DNA of 64,000 nucleotides from Paracoccus everestensis (GCF_021491915.1 NZ_CP090836.1:2280501-2344500), one strand, 5' to 3'; counted from the stretch's first letter, positions 8,379 through 17,771 are shown. Notes: generated by a model not told the origin, from the sequence alone. Made by a program: numbers and translations.

Positions 8379-9830
8379 ATGATCGACCTTCGCCCCGTGG
8401 CCCATCCGATCGGCAAGATCATCGTGACCCTGGGGGTTTCGATGCTGGCGCCCATGGGGGTGGACTGGTGGCACGGCGATCCGCACTGGGCGGTCTTTCT
8501 GCAATCCGCCGCGCTGACGATGGTCGTGGGCACGCTGGTGTCGGTCGCGACTTGGGGCAATTACCGCAACCTTTCGATCCAGCAGGCCTTCCTGCTGACT
8601 TCGGGGCTGTGGGCGGTCTTGCCGCTGTTCGGCGCCCTGCCCTTCATGCTGGGCCAGCCAGACGCCCGCTTCGTCGACGCCTATTTCGAGGCGATGTCGG
8701 GCGTCACCACCACCGGCACCACGGTCTTTCCCCAACTGGACGGCTTGCCCCGGGGCACGCATCTGTGGCGCGCGATCCTGCACTGGATCGGCGGGTTGGG
8801 GATCGTGGTGGTCGCCATGGTGTTCCTGCCGATCATGAAGGTCGGCGGAATGCAGTTCTTCCGGTCCGAGGGTTTCGACACCCTGGGCAAGATCATGCCC
8901 CGCGCAGGAGAGATCGCGGCCGAGATGACGCGCATCTATGTCATGCTGACGGGATTCTGCACGATCACCTATCTGTTGCTGGGCATGAACGGGTTCGACG
9001 CCATCGTGCAGGCCTTCGGCACGGTCTCTACCGGGGGGTTTTCCAATTACGACGCCAGCTTCGGGGCATTCCTGGGGCCGATCGAATGGGCTGCGTCGTT
9101 CTTCATGATCCTGGCCTCGATCCCGTTCATCCGGCTGGTGCAGGGGATGCGGGGGGAGTTCACGCCGATCTGGCGGGACTTGCAGATCCGCGCCTATCTT
9201 CGCTGGATCTTCTATGCCTGCGCCATCATCATCGCCTATCGCGTGGTCTTCCTGCAGCATCAGGGCAATGTCTTCGACATCACGCGGGAAACCGTGTTCA
9301 ACACCGTCTCCACCTTTTCGGGAACGGGGTTCTTTTCGACCGACGTGATGACCTGGGGCCACCTGCCGCTGGCGATCCTGATCATCTGCGGGCTGATCGG
9401 CGGCTGCACCGGATCGACCGCCTGTTCGGTCAAGGTGTTCCGATACCTGGTTCTGTTCCAGGCCGTGCGCGCGCAGTTGCGCCGGATGCATTCGCCGCAC
9501 CGGGTCTATGCCCTCCGCTACGAGGGCCGTCCCCTGGACAAGGACGTGATCGATTCCGTCATGGCCTTCTTCACGCTGTTCATGCTGACCTTTGGGCTGC
9601 TGATCGTGGGCCTGTCCCTGACCGGCCTGCACCCGCGCACCGCGCTGACCGGCGCCTGGACCGCCATTGCCAATATTGGCCCGATCTGGGGACCGGAAAT
9701 CACCGCAAACGGTTCCATCGCCGAATTTCCCGACAGCGCCAAATGGCTGATGACGCTGGGGATGTATCTGGGCCGGCTGGAGCTGGTTTCCGTGCTGGTC
9801 CTGCTGCTGCCGCGCTTCTGGCGGGGCTAG
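8379..9830 (+). CDS. trkH: Trk-type potassium uptake protein TrkH
   Basis: The ion-conducting subunit of Trk potassium uptake in the inner membrane. The 483 residues are family length. Four membrane-pore-membrane repeats can be followed by their filter glycines: SGVTTTGTT, FGTVSTGGFSNY, VSTFSGTGFFSTD and a last one near IANIGPIWGPEI. I start at the ATG at 8379, which gives the usual N-terminus MIDLRPVAHPIGKI. No trkA lies nearby; TrkA may be encoded elsewhere. The stop overlaps that of the opposite-strand gene by four bases (CTAG). Confidence 0.93.
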   Translation: MIDLRPVAHPIGKIIVTLGVSMLAPMGVDWWHGDPHWAVFLQSAALTMVVGTLVSVATWGNYRNLSIQQAFLLTSGLWAVLPLFGALPFMLGQPDARFVDAYFEAMSGVTTTGTTVFPQLDGLPRGTHLWRAILHWIGGLGIVVVAMVFLPIMKVGGMQFFRSEGFDTLGKIMPRAGEIAAEMTRIYVMLTGFCTITYLLLGMNGFDAIVQAFGTVSTGGFSNYDASFGAFLGPIEWAASFFMILASIPFIRLVQGMRGEFTPIWRDLQIRAYLRWIFYACAIIIAYRVVFLQHQGNVFDITRETVFNTVSTFSGTGFFSTDVMTWGHLPLAILIICGLIGGCTGSTACSVKVFRYLVLFQAVRAQLRRMHSPHRVYALRYEGRPLDKDVIDSVMAFFTLFMLTFGLLIVGLSLTGLHPRTALTGAWTAIANIGPIWGPEITANGSIAEFPDSAKWLMTLGMYLGRLELVSVLVLLLPRFWRG

Positions 9831-11128
9831 GGGTTGCCCATGGCCGGTGCGGCGGCTTGGGCAGGCGCATCATTCGCCGCTGGCCCCTTGCGCGCAAAGC
9901 TGTCCGACATTTCTGCCGCGATCCGCGCCTGGCCCTGTGCGTCGGCGGCGGGCCAGATGAGGACAAAGCCCTCGGCCCGGCCGTCGCGGACCCAGCCTTC
10001 GGCGCGGCCGATATGGGCATCATTGGCACCCTCCAGCAGGACATGGCTGGGCTTGATGGTCCGGGTCGGCTGCGGCACCCAGCCAAGCGCCGTTACCAGC
10101 CCGGACAGATCCAGCAATTCCTGCTGACCGCCGGGCTGGCTGAACAGGATCAGCGCAGCCCCCGACCCGTCCCTGGGACCATAGATCGACAGCGCCCGTT
10201 CCGTCCGGTCAAAGGCCAGCCGGTCCATCGGCGCCATGACCGACAGACCCGTGGCCTCGTCGTCCAGCATCGTCAACCCGACCTCGGATCGCCATGCGTC
10301 GCGGCGGGCGATCAGTTCGGCCATCGCGGTGCCGGGATCGGTGGACAGGCGTTCGGCCAGGATCTCGGCCTGGATGGCGTCGCGGGTCCGGGGGCCGGAC
10401 TTGCCGTCGATGTCCCCGTCGTAAACGCCCGCCCACCGCAACGCGCGCTGCACCTGGTCCAGGGGCGGCATGGTGGCGGCGGTGGCGGGCGGCGCCGGCA
10501 GGTCGGGGGACTTTCCCGCCTGAACCACCGCGCCCAGTTCGGATGCGTCCGACACAAAGGCGTCGTCCGGCACCACGTCGCCATCCTTGAAGAGCCGCAG
10601 CCATGCATCGGCAGCAGCCCGGTCGACCGGACCCAGCACCACCCCGAACCAGCCGTTCGGCAACTGCGCCAGCCCGGCATCGGGGAAGGTTTGGCGCCAT
10701 TCTGTCAGGGCCGCATCGGCATCTGCCCGCGACTGCACCGATTGCAGGCGGATATAAGCGCCCGGCGCAGGCAGGTCCGGCTGCGGGGCGGGCTGCGCCG
10801 CTTGGGCCACGGGGACGGCGTCGCCCACCGAGGTCAGCACCACGTCATTGCCCGGCACGGTGACAAAGCTGTCGGGCGGGATCCGGCGCGCGTCCTTCAA
10901 CTGGCCGATCCGTTCGCCCGCTTCCCGGGGTGTCAGCGGGCCTATGGCAATCGCGGTCCAGCCGCCCGGTAGCGCGAATGTCACCACCTCGCCCAGCTGG
11001 CTGGCCCAGCGGGCGGCGGCTTCTGCCACGTCGTCGCCCCGCTTGGCCTCGATGCGGATCACCGCGTCCTGCGCGAAAGCCATCACGGGCAGCCCAGCCG
11101 CCAATACCACCCATGCCAAGCGCCGCAT
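9827..11128 (-). CDS. Secreted protein with two SPOR-like repeats and a peptidoglycan-binding domain
   Basis: The 433-residue product starts with a signal peptide ending at AFAQDA (about residue 19). Two similar blocks follow, at about residues 22-95 and 138-210: each runs from an (I/L)-R-(I/L) strand through an Ala-rich helix with a Trp, then LPxGW and GP, to PD(S/A)FV. They resemble SPOR peptidoglycan-binding folds. A PG_binding_1-like stretch (VQRALRWAGVYDGDIDGKSGPRTRDAIQ) is near residues 235-262, and the C-terminal third is an unidentified alpha/beta domain. I infer a periplasmic cell-wall role. The upstream ATG at 11248 would hide the signal peptide, so I reject it. Confidence 0.65.
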   Translation of the reverse strand: MRRLAWVVLAAGLPVMAFAQDAVIRIEAKRGDDVAEAAARWASQLGEVVTFALPGGWTAIAIGPLTPREAGERIGQLKDARRIPPDSFVTVPGNDVVLTSVGDAVPVAQAAQPAPQPDLPAPGAYIRLQSVQSRADADAALTEWRQTFPDAGLAQLPNGWFGVVLGPVDRAAADAWLRLFKDGDVVPDDAFVSDASELGAVVQAGKSPDLPAPPATAATMPPLDQVQRALRWAGVYDGDIDGKSGPRTRDAIQAEILAERLSTDPGTAMAELIARRDAWRSEVGLTMLDDEATGLSVMAPMDRLAFDRTERALSIYGPRDGSGAALILFSQPGGQQELLDLSGLVTALGWVPQPTRTIKPSHVLLEGANDAHIGRAEGWVRDGRAEGFVLIWPAADAQGQARIAAEMSDSFARKGPAANDAPAQAAAPAMGNP

Positions 11129-11234
11129 CCCCGTTCCCCTTCGCTGGCCGTTCTTGCGGCCTTTATTGACCCTGTTCCCCGCCCCGCCTAGAAGGCGCGC
11201 AAGCTTGTGCTGATCTATGCAAAGGACGGCCCCG

Positions 11235-12164
11235 ATGACCAGCCCCAACCGACCCCGTTGCTTTCAGGAAATCATCCTGCGGTTGCAGAATTACTGGGCG
11301 GCACAGGGCTGCGCCGTCCTGCAACCCTATGACATGGAGGTTGGCGCGGGCACCTTTCACCCGGCAACCACCCTGCGCGCGCTTGGCGGGCGGTCTTGGG
11401 CCGCGGCCTATGTCCAGCCTTCGCGCCGCCCGACGGATGGCCGCTATGGCGAGAACCCGAACCGCCTGCAGCATTATTACCAGTATCAGGTCATCATCAA
11501 GCCAAGCCCCGCGAACCTGCAGGATCTGTATCTGGGCAGCCTGCGCGCCATCGGCCTGGACCCCCTTGTCCACGATGTTCGCTTCGTGGAGGACGACTGG
11601 GAATCCCCGACCCTGGGCGCCTGGGGCTTGGGATGGGAGGTCTGGTGCGACGGGATGGAGGTCAGCCAGTTCACCTATTTCCAGCAGGTCGGCGGCCACG
11701 ACTGCCGCCCGGTATCGGGCGAGCTGACCTATGGCCTGGAACGGCTGGCGATGTATGTCCTGGGCGTGGAACATGTCATGGACATGCCCTTCAACGATCC
11801 AGACGCCCCGATCCCCCTGACCTATGGCGACATCTTCCGCCAGACCGAACGCGAATATTCCCGCTGGAACTTCGATCAGGCCGACACGGATACGCTGTTC
11901 CAGCATTTCAAGGACGCCGAGACCGAATGCGCCCGGATCCTGGCCGCCGATCCGGTGGACGCTGCCGGCCGCACCATCCCCATGGCGCATCCGGCCTATG
12001 ACCAGGCGATCAAGGCCAGCCATATCTTCAACCTGCTGGACGCGCGCGGCGTAATCTCGGTCACCGAACGGCAGGCCTATATCGGTCGCGTCCGTGCCTT
12101 GGCAAAAGCCTGCGCCGACCTGTTCGTCACAACCGAGGCCGCCCAGGCCCCCGCCGCATCATGA
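11235..12164 (+). CDS. glyQ: Glycyl-tRNA synthetase alpha subunit
   Basis: The catalytic subunit of the bacterial alpha2beta2 glycyl-tRNA synthetase, which activates glycine with ATP. The 309-residue length fits. Family signature stretches are [20 protein letters not shown] at the N-terminus, [15 protein letters not shown], and the [13 protein letters not shown] loop. The ATG at 11235 is preferred over an upstream in-frame ATG at 11217, because the family usually begins a few residues before the FQEI motif. Its stop overlaps the next gene by ATGA, giving a glyQ-DUF-glyS operon. Confidence 0.97.
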   Translation: MTSPNRPRCFQEIILRLQNYWAAQGCAVLQPYDMEVGAGTFHPATTLRALGGRSWAAAYVQPSRRPTDGRYGENPNRLQHYYQYQVIIKPSPANLQDLYLGSLRAIGLDPLVHDVRFVEDDWESPTLGAWGLGWEVWCDGMEVSQFTYFQQVGGHDCRPVSGELTYGLERLAMYVLGVEHVMDMPFNDPDAPIPLTYGDIFRQTEREYSRWNFDQADTDTLFQHFKDAETECARILAADPVDAAGRTIPMAHPAYDQAIKASHIFNLLDARGVISVTERQAYIGRVRALAKACADLFVTTEAAQAPAAS

Positions 12165-12625
12165 ACGGCAAGATCGTCGGCATCGGGCTGCTGGCCATTG
12201 GCGCGGTCGCGGGCGGCGGGATGTGGTATTTGCAGGAATACTATTTCTACGACAGGATCCCCGCTGCCGATGCGATCACCGTGCAGACTGCCGCTGGCCC
12301 GATCGCGGTACCGGCCAGCGATTTCCAAGGCATCGACGGCGACAGCTCGCCCCTGAAATGGCGGGTCTGCGCGGTGCTGGCCGAACAGCCCGCCGACCCC
12401 GTGCCGTTCAAGGGCGCGACGCCCATCGGCGCGCCCCGCTGGTTCGACTGCTTCGACCACGGCCAGATCACGACCGACCTGGAATCCGGTGCGGCCCAGG
12501 CCGTGCTGGGCCAGGCCGAAATCCGCCCCGACGTGGACCGCGTGCTGGCGATCTATCCCGATGGCCGCGTCTATGGCTGGCACCAATACAACGACAAGAC
12601 CCCGGAACGCGGAGTGATGGACTGA
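12161..12625 (+). CDS. Small membrane-anchored hypothetical protein between glyQ and glyS (DUF6446-like)
   Basis: A 154-residue protein with one N-terminal hydrophobic segment ([20 protein letters not shown]) and a periplasmic-looking remainder containing the phrase [10 protein letters not shown] and two further cysteine-containing patches. It overlaps glyQ by ATGA and glyS by TGATG, so it is translated from within the synthetase operon. From memory, Rhodobacterales have such a conserved gene here (DUF6446); I cannot confirm the family number. No enzymatic motif is visible, and any link to tRNA charging is only positional. Confidence 0.7.
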   Translation: MNGKIVGIGLLAIGAVAGGGMWYLQEYYFYDRIPAADAITVQTAAGPIAVPASDFQGIDGDSSPLKWRVCAVLAEQPADPVPFKGATPIGAPRWFDCFDHGQITTDLESGAAQAVLGQAEIRPDVDRVLAIYPDGRVYGWHQYNDKTPERGVMD

Positions 12626-14886
12626 TGCCCGACCTGTTGATCGAACTTTTTTCCGAGGAAATCCCCGCCCGGATGCAGGCCCGGGCCCGCGAGGATCTGA
12701 AGAAGCTGGTGACGGACGGACTGGTCAACGCCGGGCTGACCTATGCCAGCGCCGGTGCCTTTTCCACGCCCCGCCGCCTGACCCTGGCGGTCGAAGGCCT
12801 GACCCCCAACAGCCCAACCACGCGCGAGGAACGCAAGGGCCCCCGCACCGACGCCCCCGAGGCCGCACTTGAAGGCTTCCTCCGCTCCACCGGCCTGACC
12901 CGCGACCAACTGGTCGCGCGTGACGACAAGAAAGGCCAGGTCTGGTTCGCCACCATCGAAAAGCCCGGCCGCCCCGCATCCGAGATCGTGGCCGAGGTGC
13001 TGGACGCCACCATCCGCAACTTCCCCTGGCCCAAGTCGATGCGCTGGGGCGCGGGTTCGCTGCGGTGGGTCCGCCCGCTGCATTCGATCATCTGCCTGCT
13101 GTCCGACGAATCCGGCGCCACCATGGTCCCCCTGACGGTCGAGGGCATCACCGCTGGAAACACCACGCGCGGCCACCGCTTCCTGTCGCCCGATGCCTTC
13201 ACCGTCACGGGCTTTGACGACTATGCCGCCAAACTCCGCCGCGCCCATGTGATCCTCGACAGCCATGAACGCGACGAAGCGATCCGGCAGCACGCCGCTA
13301 ATCTCGCCTTCGCGCGGGGGTGGGAAATCGTGCCCGACGACGCCCTTTTGTCCGAGGTCGCGGGCCTTGTCGAATGGCCCGTTCCCCTGATGGGCGTGAT
13401 CGAGGAGCGTTTCCTGGACCTGCCGCCCGAGGTTCTGCAAACCTCGATGAAGGAACACCAGAAGTTCTTCTCGGCCCGCAATCCCAAGACCGGCCGGATC
13501 GAGGGCTTTGTCACCGTCGCCAACATCGAGACTCCCGACGACGGCGCCACGATCCTGGCTGGAAACCAGCGGGTGCTGGCGGCGCGGCTGTCCGATGCGG
13601 CGTTCTTCTGGGAAAATGACCTGCGAGAGGCCAAGGCGGGGATGAGCGCCTGGGCCGAGGGGCTGAAGTCGGTCACGTTCCATAACAAGCTGGGCAGCCA
13701 GGCCGACCGCATCGACCGCATCGCCGCCCTCGCCCGCGAAATCGCCCCGCTGGTCTGCGCCGACGCGGATCAGGCCGAACAGGCAGCGCGGCTGGCAAAG
13801 TTAGACCTACGCAGCGCCATGGTCGGCGAGTTCCCCGAATTGCAAGGCACCATGGGCCGCTACTACGCTCGCGCAGCAGGTGAGCCCGATGCGGTGGCCG
13901 ACGCCGCTCGCGATCACTATTCACCGCTCGGGCCGTCTGATGAGGTGCCGACTGCCCCGGTATCGGTGGCTGTGGCGCTTGCGGACAAGATGGACACGCT
14001 GGCCGGGTTCTGGGCGATTGATGGGAAGCCGACAGGTTCAAAAGATCCTTATGCGCTGCGCCGGGCAGCGTTGGGAGTGATCCGACTACTTACTTCCTCT
14101 ATGCACCGAGCAAATCTGCTTCCGTTATTGAAGATTGCAGTCGAACGGCAGCCTGATCTACCGTTGCTTGAAGCCACGCTCGCGACGGATGTCGAGGCTC
14201 GCGCTGAGATCGCTCAAAGGCTCAGTGATCCCTCTTATACCGGAACTATTCTCACGGGCACGCGAGAAGAATTAGAGGCTCAACTGAACAAGCTCGATGC
14301 TGACATTGCTTCGTTTAGTCGCGTAGTAGAGAAGTATCGTGCATTGTGCAGCGGCGCTCCCTCCGACCTCCTCTCCTTCCTCCATGACCGCCTCAAGATC
14401 TATCTCCGCGACCAAGGCATCCGCCACGACATCATTGATGCCGTGCTGGCGCAGCCCGGCAACGACGACCTTGTGCTGGTGGTCAACCGCGCCACGGCGT
14501 TAAATGCGATGATGCAAACGGAAGACGGCAAGAACCTGACCCAGGGCCTCAAGCGCGCGGGCAACATCCTGGCCCAGGCCGAGGAAAAGGACGGCGTCGA
14601 ATACAGCTTCGGCGCCGACGTGAAGTTCGCCGAAACCGATCAGGAACGCGCCCTCTTCGCCGCCCTCGACACCGCGGAACCGGCGATCAAGGCCGCGATC
14701 AAGGCCGAGGATTTCCCCGCCGCCATGACCGCCATCGCCGCCCTGCGCGCGCCCATCGACGCCTTCTTCGAGGCGGTGCAGGTCAATACCGATCACCAGA
14801 TCGTCCGCCGCAACCGCCTGAACCTGCTGCACCGCATCCGCGCCGCAGGCCAGCAGATCGCGGATTTCACCAAGGTCGAAGGCTGA
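12625..14886 (+). CDS. glyS: Glycyl-tRNA synthetase beta subunit
   Basis: Binds and positions tRNA-Gly for the alpha subunit. The 753-residue product begins [18 protein letters not shown], typical of GlyS, and ends with the helical anticodon-binding part. It is longer than the E. coli protein (689 residues, from memory). Between the conserved phrases ALGVIRLL and LLSFLHDRLK there are about 92 residues, against roughly 33 in E. coli. This surplus sits in a stretch (about 13800-14360) whose codons are visibly less GC-rich than the rest. The frame stays open, so the gene looks functional. The start is set by the TGATG overlap with the previous gene. Confidence 0.94.
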   Translation: MPDLLIELFSEEIPARMQARAREDLKKLVTDGLVNAGLTYASAGAFSTPRRLTLAVEGLTPNSPTTREERKGPRTDAPEAALEGFLRSTGLTRDQLVARDDKKGQVWFATIEKPGRPASEIVAEVLDATIRNFPWPKSMRWGAGSLRWVRPLHSIICLLSDESGATMVPLTVEGITAGNTTRGHRFLSPDAFTVTGFDDYAAKLRRAHVILDSHERDEAIRQHAANLAFARGWEIVPDDALLSEVAGLVEWPVPLMGVIEERFLDLPPEVLQTSMKEHQKFFSARNPKTGRIEGFVTVANIETPDDGATILAGNQRVLAARLSDAAFFWENDLREAKAGMSAWAEGLKSVTFHNKLGSQADRIDRIAALAREIAPLVCADADQAEQAARLAKLDLRSAMVGEFPELQGTMGRYYARAAGEPDAVADAARDHYSPLGPSDEVPTAPVSVAVALADKMDTLAGFWAIDGKPTGSKDPYALRRAALGVIRLLTSSMHRANLLPLLKIAVERQPDLPLLEATLATDVEARAEIAQRLSDPSYTGTILTGTREELEAQLNKLDADIASFSRVVEKYRALCSGAPSDLLSFLHDRLKIYLRDQGIRHDIIDAVLAQPGNDDLVLVVNRATALNAMMQTEDGKNLTQGLKRAGNILAQAEEKDGVEYSFGADVKFAETDQERALFAALDTAEPAIKAAIKAEDFPAAMTAIAALRAPIDAFFEAVQVNTDHQIVRRNRLNLLHRIRAAGQQIADFTKVEG

Positions 14887-14910
14887 CGAAATACCTCGCC
14901 GCACCATGAA

Positions 14911-14941
14911 AAAGGGCCGGAGGATGAACCTCTGGCCCTTT
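14911..14941. terminator. Bidirectional terminator between glyS and sdhB
   Basis: A stem of AAAGGGCC-G-AGG pairs with CCT-C-TGGCCCTTT around the loop ATGAAC. It has an A run on the left and a T-rich right side (TTTCTTCTT), so it can act as an intrinsic terminator for glyS on the plus strand and, less strongly, for the sdh operon on the minus strand. It lies 25 bp after the glyS stop. Confidence 0.75.
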
Positions 14942-14990
14942 CTTCTTCACGCAAATATCCCGCGGGGGTCCGGGGGCGCGAAGCCCCCGG
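14941..14990 (-). repeat. Intergenic hairpin plus GGATATTT element, copy C
   Basis: Read on the minus strand after the sdhB stop, the hairpin CCGGGGGC / GCCCCCGG comes first (arms 14983-14990 and 14970-14977). CCCCCGCGGGATATTTGCG and GAAGAAG follow. The plus-strand string CTTCTTCACGCAAATATCC is identical in copy D (37239-37308). The position after the stop and the orientation match the other copies. Confidence 0.6.
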
Positions 14991-15007
14991 CTGTCGCGGG
15001 ACGCGGA

Positions 15008-15787
15008 TCACACCATCCGGTCGACCATCATGTGCTTGATCGACGCAATCGCCTTGGCGGGGTTCAGCCCCTTGGGGCAGGTATTGGTGCAGTTCATTAT
15101 CGTGTGGCAGCGGTACAGCTTGAAGGGATCCTCCAGCTCGTCCAGCCGCTCGCCCGTCGCCTCGTCACGGCTGTCGATGATCCAGCGATAGGCGTGCAAC
15201 AGCGCGGCCGGGCCAAGATACCGGTCGCCGTTCCACCAATAGGACGGGCAGGCGGTCGAACAGGACGCGCACAGGATGCATTCATACAACCCGTCCAGCT
15301 TCTTGCGATCCTCGATCGACTGCTTCCATTCCTTGCCGGGGGTGGGCGACTTGGTGATCAGGTAAGGGTTCACCGAGGCGTGCTGGGCATAGAAATGGGT
15401 CAGGTCGGGAACCAGATCCTTGACCACCGGCATATGCGGCAGCGGATAGATGGAAATGTCGCCCTTCACCTCGTCGATGCCATAGATGCAGGCCAGGTGG
15501 TTGCCGCCGTCGATGGTCATCGCGCAGGATCCGCAGATCCCCTCGCGGCAGGACCGGCGGAACGACAGGGTCGGGTCGATGTCGTTCTTGATCTTGATCA
15601 GCGCGTCCAGGATCATCGGCCCGCATTTGTCGGTATCGACGAAATAGGTGTCCAGCCGCGGGTTCTCGCCCGTATTGGGATCCCAGCGATAGATCGTGAA
15701 CTTGCGGACATTGGTCGCGCCCTCGGGCCGGGGCCAGGTCTTGCCGACGCGGATCTGGCTGTTCTTGGGCAGGGTGAACTGGACCAT
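15008..15787 (-). CDS. sdhB: Succinate dehydrogenase iron-sulfur subunit
   Basis: Carries electrons from the flavoprotein SdhA to ubiquinone in complex II at the inner membrane. The 259-residue protein has the [2Fe-2S] ligands Cys80, Cys85, Cys88 and Cys100 in [10 protein letters not shown]...C. The [4Fe-4S]/[3Fe-4S] ligands are in [12 protein letters not shown] (170-180) and [14 protein letters not shown] (227-237). AAGGAG precedes the start. It is separated from sdhA by four genes (about 2.7 kb), with no gap large enough for a clear separate promoter except the 11 bp before it, so it probably depends on the long transcript. Confidence 0.97.
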   Translation of the reverse strand: MVQFTLPKNSQIRVGKTWPRPEGATNVRKFTIYRWDPNTGENPRLDTYFVDTDKCGPMILDALIKIKNDIDPTLSFRRSCREGICGSCAMTIDGGNHLACIYGIDEVKGDISIYPLPHMPVVKDLVPDLTHFYAQHASVNPYLITKSPTPGKEWKQSIEDRKKLDGLYECILCASCSTACPSYWWNGDRYLGPAALLHAYRWIIDSRDEATGERLDELEDPFKLYRCHTIMNCTNTCPKGLNPAKAIASIKHMMVDRMV

Positions 15788-15798
15788 TGGGTGCTCCT

Positions 15799-16635
15799 TT
15801 ACGAAGTGCCTTGCGGCGCATCCGCCGCGAAAAGATGCTCGGTGCGCGCGACCAGATCGACGATCCGGCCATGTGCGTGGGGGTTCAGCGACAGGCCGTT
15901 CAGCCTGCGCAGGAATTCGGTGGCGCCGTCGTTCAGGCGGCTGTTGGTCGGCCCGTCCAAGGGATCAAGCGAGTCGATCAGGGCGTCGTCCAGCCCCGCA
16001 TGGCACAGCAACTGGCGGCCGGGGCGCAGCAGGTCATCCTCGTCCTCCAGCTTGAAGCGGGTGACGCGCCCGCCGGTCTCGGCGTTCAGGCGACGGATCA
16101 GGTCGCCCCAGCCAGGAAGATCGGCAGTCTCGGCCTCGAATTCAACTAGGCTGCGCTCATAACCGTCGGTCCGCACCGCCTGCGCCCAGACCGAGGGCCG
16201 CCAGGTCTTCTGCTTGCGGGTATAGACCACGAAATCCACCGCGAAATCCCGCGCCTCGGCCACCAGCAGCGCGGCGATCCGCGGCAGGGCCGGGTAAAGC
16301 CGAACCTCGCCGCCATTGCCCGGCATGGCGCCTGCCAGGTTTTCATGGCTGATCAGCACCGGCACATCTGTCTGGGGAAGCCCGTCCAGCACCTCGCGGA
16401 AGGCCAGCTTCAACGCCTGTTCACGATCCTTGTCGGGGGCCAGGCTGAACCCGACCGCCGCCCGGCCCAGGGGCCGCATGGGCGACCCTTCCTCGGGCGT
16501 GCGGACCACCAAATCCCCTGCCAGCGCATCCTCGTTGCGCCGCAGGTGCCGCTGGATCGAGGTGCTACCGGTTTTCTGAACGCCCATATGGACGATCAGG
16601 CGCCGCGCCTTTCCCGCATCCTGTTTCCCTGGCAT
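15799..16635 (-). CDS. Sulfotransferase-like protein
   Basis: A 278-residue protein with an N-terminal nucleotide-binding loop [17 protein letters not shown] (residues 15-31). This matches the 5'-phosphosulfate-binding loop of sulfotransferases that use PAPS. The rest has the mixed alpha/beta texture of that fold, but I cannot place a clear 3'-phosphate motif. It overlaps the glycosyltransferase stop by one base (TGATG), so the two are coupled and may modify the same surface glycan. It sits oddly inside the sdh gene group. The target is unknown. Confidence 0.65.
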   Translation of the reverse strand: MPGKQDAGKARRLIVHMGVQKTGSTSIQRHLRRNEDALAGDLVVRTPEEGSPMRPLGRAAVGFSLAPDKDREQALKLAFREVLDGLPQTDVPVLISHENLAGAMPGNGGEVRLYPALPRIAALLVAEARDFAVDFVVYTRKQKTWRPSVWAQAVRTDGYERSLVEFEAETADLPGWGDLIRRLNAETGGRVTRFKLEDEDDLLRPGRQLLCHAGLDDALIDSLDPLDGPTNSRLNDGATEFLRRLNGLSLNPHAHGRIVDLVARTEHLFAADAPQGTS

Positions 16636-17768
16636 CAGGACAGCCTTTCCTGCTGCAGATCGGCTGCCACCGCACTGCGGTCCAAGGTTTTCAGGCGGAC
16701 CTGCGAAAGGATCCGATGCACCTGCAAGGTGACGGCCTCGGTGGACAATCGTGAAAGGGCCGCGTCATGGGCCGCGTCCGCCATGCGGTTTCGCGCATCC
16801 GGGTCCGCGATCAGGCGGCATATCGCATCCGCCCATGTCTTGCGATCATTGCTGACGATCCCCGATCCTGCGGCAAAGAACAGATCATGGTCCGCTTCAT
16901 CGCTGCAGATCACCGGCACGCGTGCGTCGATATATCCCAGGATCTTCCCGAACGACTTGCCCAGGCTGAAGTTGCGGCCCGCCAGGGGCGACAGGCCGAT
17001 GGACACGTCCCGAAGGGACACAAGAAACTGGGCGTAATCCATGAAGGGCAATATTTGCAGGCGGACACCCGCCGTGGCCATTTCCCTCAGGATCGGGTGG
17101 TTCTCTTGTCCGACGCAGCGATAAAGGCGGAAATCGACCGGGCCTATCCGTGACACGACATCCAGCATGACATCGCGGCAAAACCGCATTTCATCGGGAT
17201 AGCCAAGCGGGTCGGCCTGCGCCCAGGTAATGATCGGCTGGCGTGCGTGATGATCGGGCCTAGGCGCGGTCGACAAGGGCGTTCCCGTCCAGACAATCGA
17301 CACGTCGTCGTTGAACTGCACCGCCCAGTCGTGCAGGAAGCGGCTTCCCGCCATGACCGCCCTGGCTTGCCTGGCAACATCTTCAAGCACGGATGACAGG
17401 GTTGGATCCAGGAAATCGGCGTCGTCAATGTCCAGGACGAGCGGCCAGTCCTTCAGGTATTCCGCCCGGCTGAACGGATTGCGGCATTTCTGCAAGACCA
17501 CCACGTCCGGCCTGAATTGCCGCAGGATACGATTGTGCCGGGCAAGGCCGAGGCCTGGGTCGAGGACAATCGATGTCCACCCGTGCCCAGTCAAGCCATC
17601 TGCAATCTTATGGGCGCGAAGCAATCCCGACATCGCTTTTCCGTTGCTGGTCAGGAAAGCGACCCGGGGCCGCGAGCCTGCACGGAAAATGGCCTGATAC
17701 AATCGCATTTCCCGGATGACCGGACCCAGCAACCGTTTTGTCGAAGACAGAAGACGCGCCGCCGCCAT
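16635..17768 (-). CDS. Glycosyltransferase (GT-B-like)
   Basis: The 377-residue protein resembles family 1-type GT-B glycosyltransferases. An N-terminal domain has RVAFLTSNGKAMSGLLRAHKIADGL, and a C-terminal donor-binding domain has the pattern GLSPLAGRNFSLGKSFGKILGYIDARVPVICSD. In this position GT-B enzymes usually bind the nucleotide sugar through an E-x7-E-like element; here LGKSFGKILGY takes that place. A cytosolic or membrane-peripheral location is likely, since no signal or TM is seen. Its partner gene is the sulfotransferase downstream. The glycan is unknown. Confidence 0.7.
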   Translation of the reverse strand: MAAARLLSSTKRLLGPVIREMRLYQAIFRAGSRPRVAFLTSNGKAMSGLLRAHKIADGLTGHGWTSIVLDPGLGLARHNRILRQFRPDVVVLQKCRNPFSRAEYLKDWPLVLDIDDADFLDPTLSSVLEDVARQARAVMAGSRFLHDWAVQFNDDVSIVWTGTPLSTAPRPDHHARQPIITWAQADPLGYPDEMRFCRDVMLDVVSRIGPVDFRLYRCVGQENHPILREMATAGVRLQILPFMDYAQFLVSLRDVSIGLSPLAGRNFSLGKSFGKILGYIDARVPVICSDEADHDLFFAAGSGIVSNDRKTWADAICRLIADPDARNRMADAAHDAALSRLSTEAVTLQVHRILSQVRLKTLDRSAVAADLQQERLS

Positions 17769-17771
17769 GTC

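Noticed and set aside
8310..9632. Long minus-strand frame opposite trkH
   Set aside because: It is the antisense shadow of a clear TrkH gene, with a Gln/His/Arg-rich composition typical of high-GC shadows.
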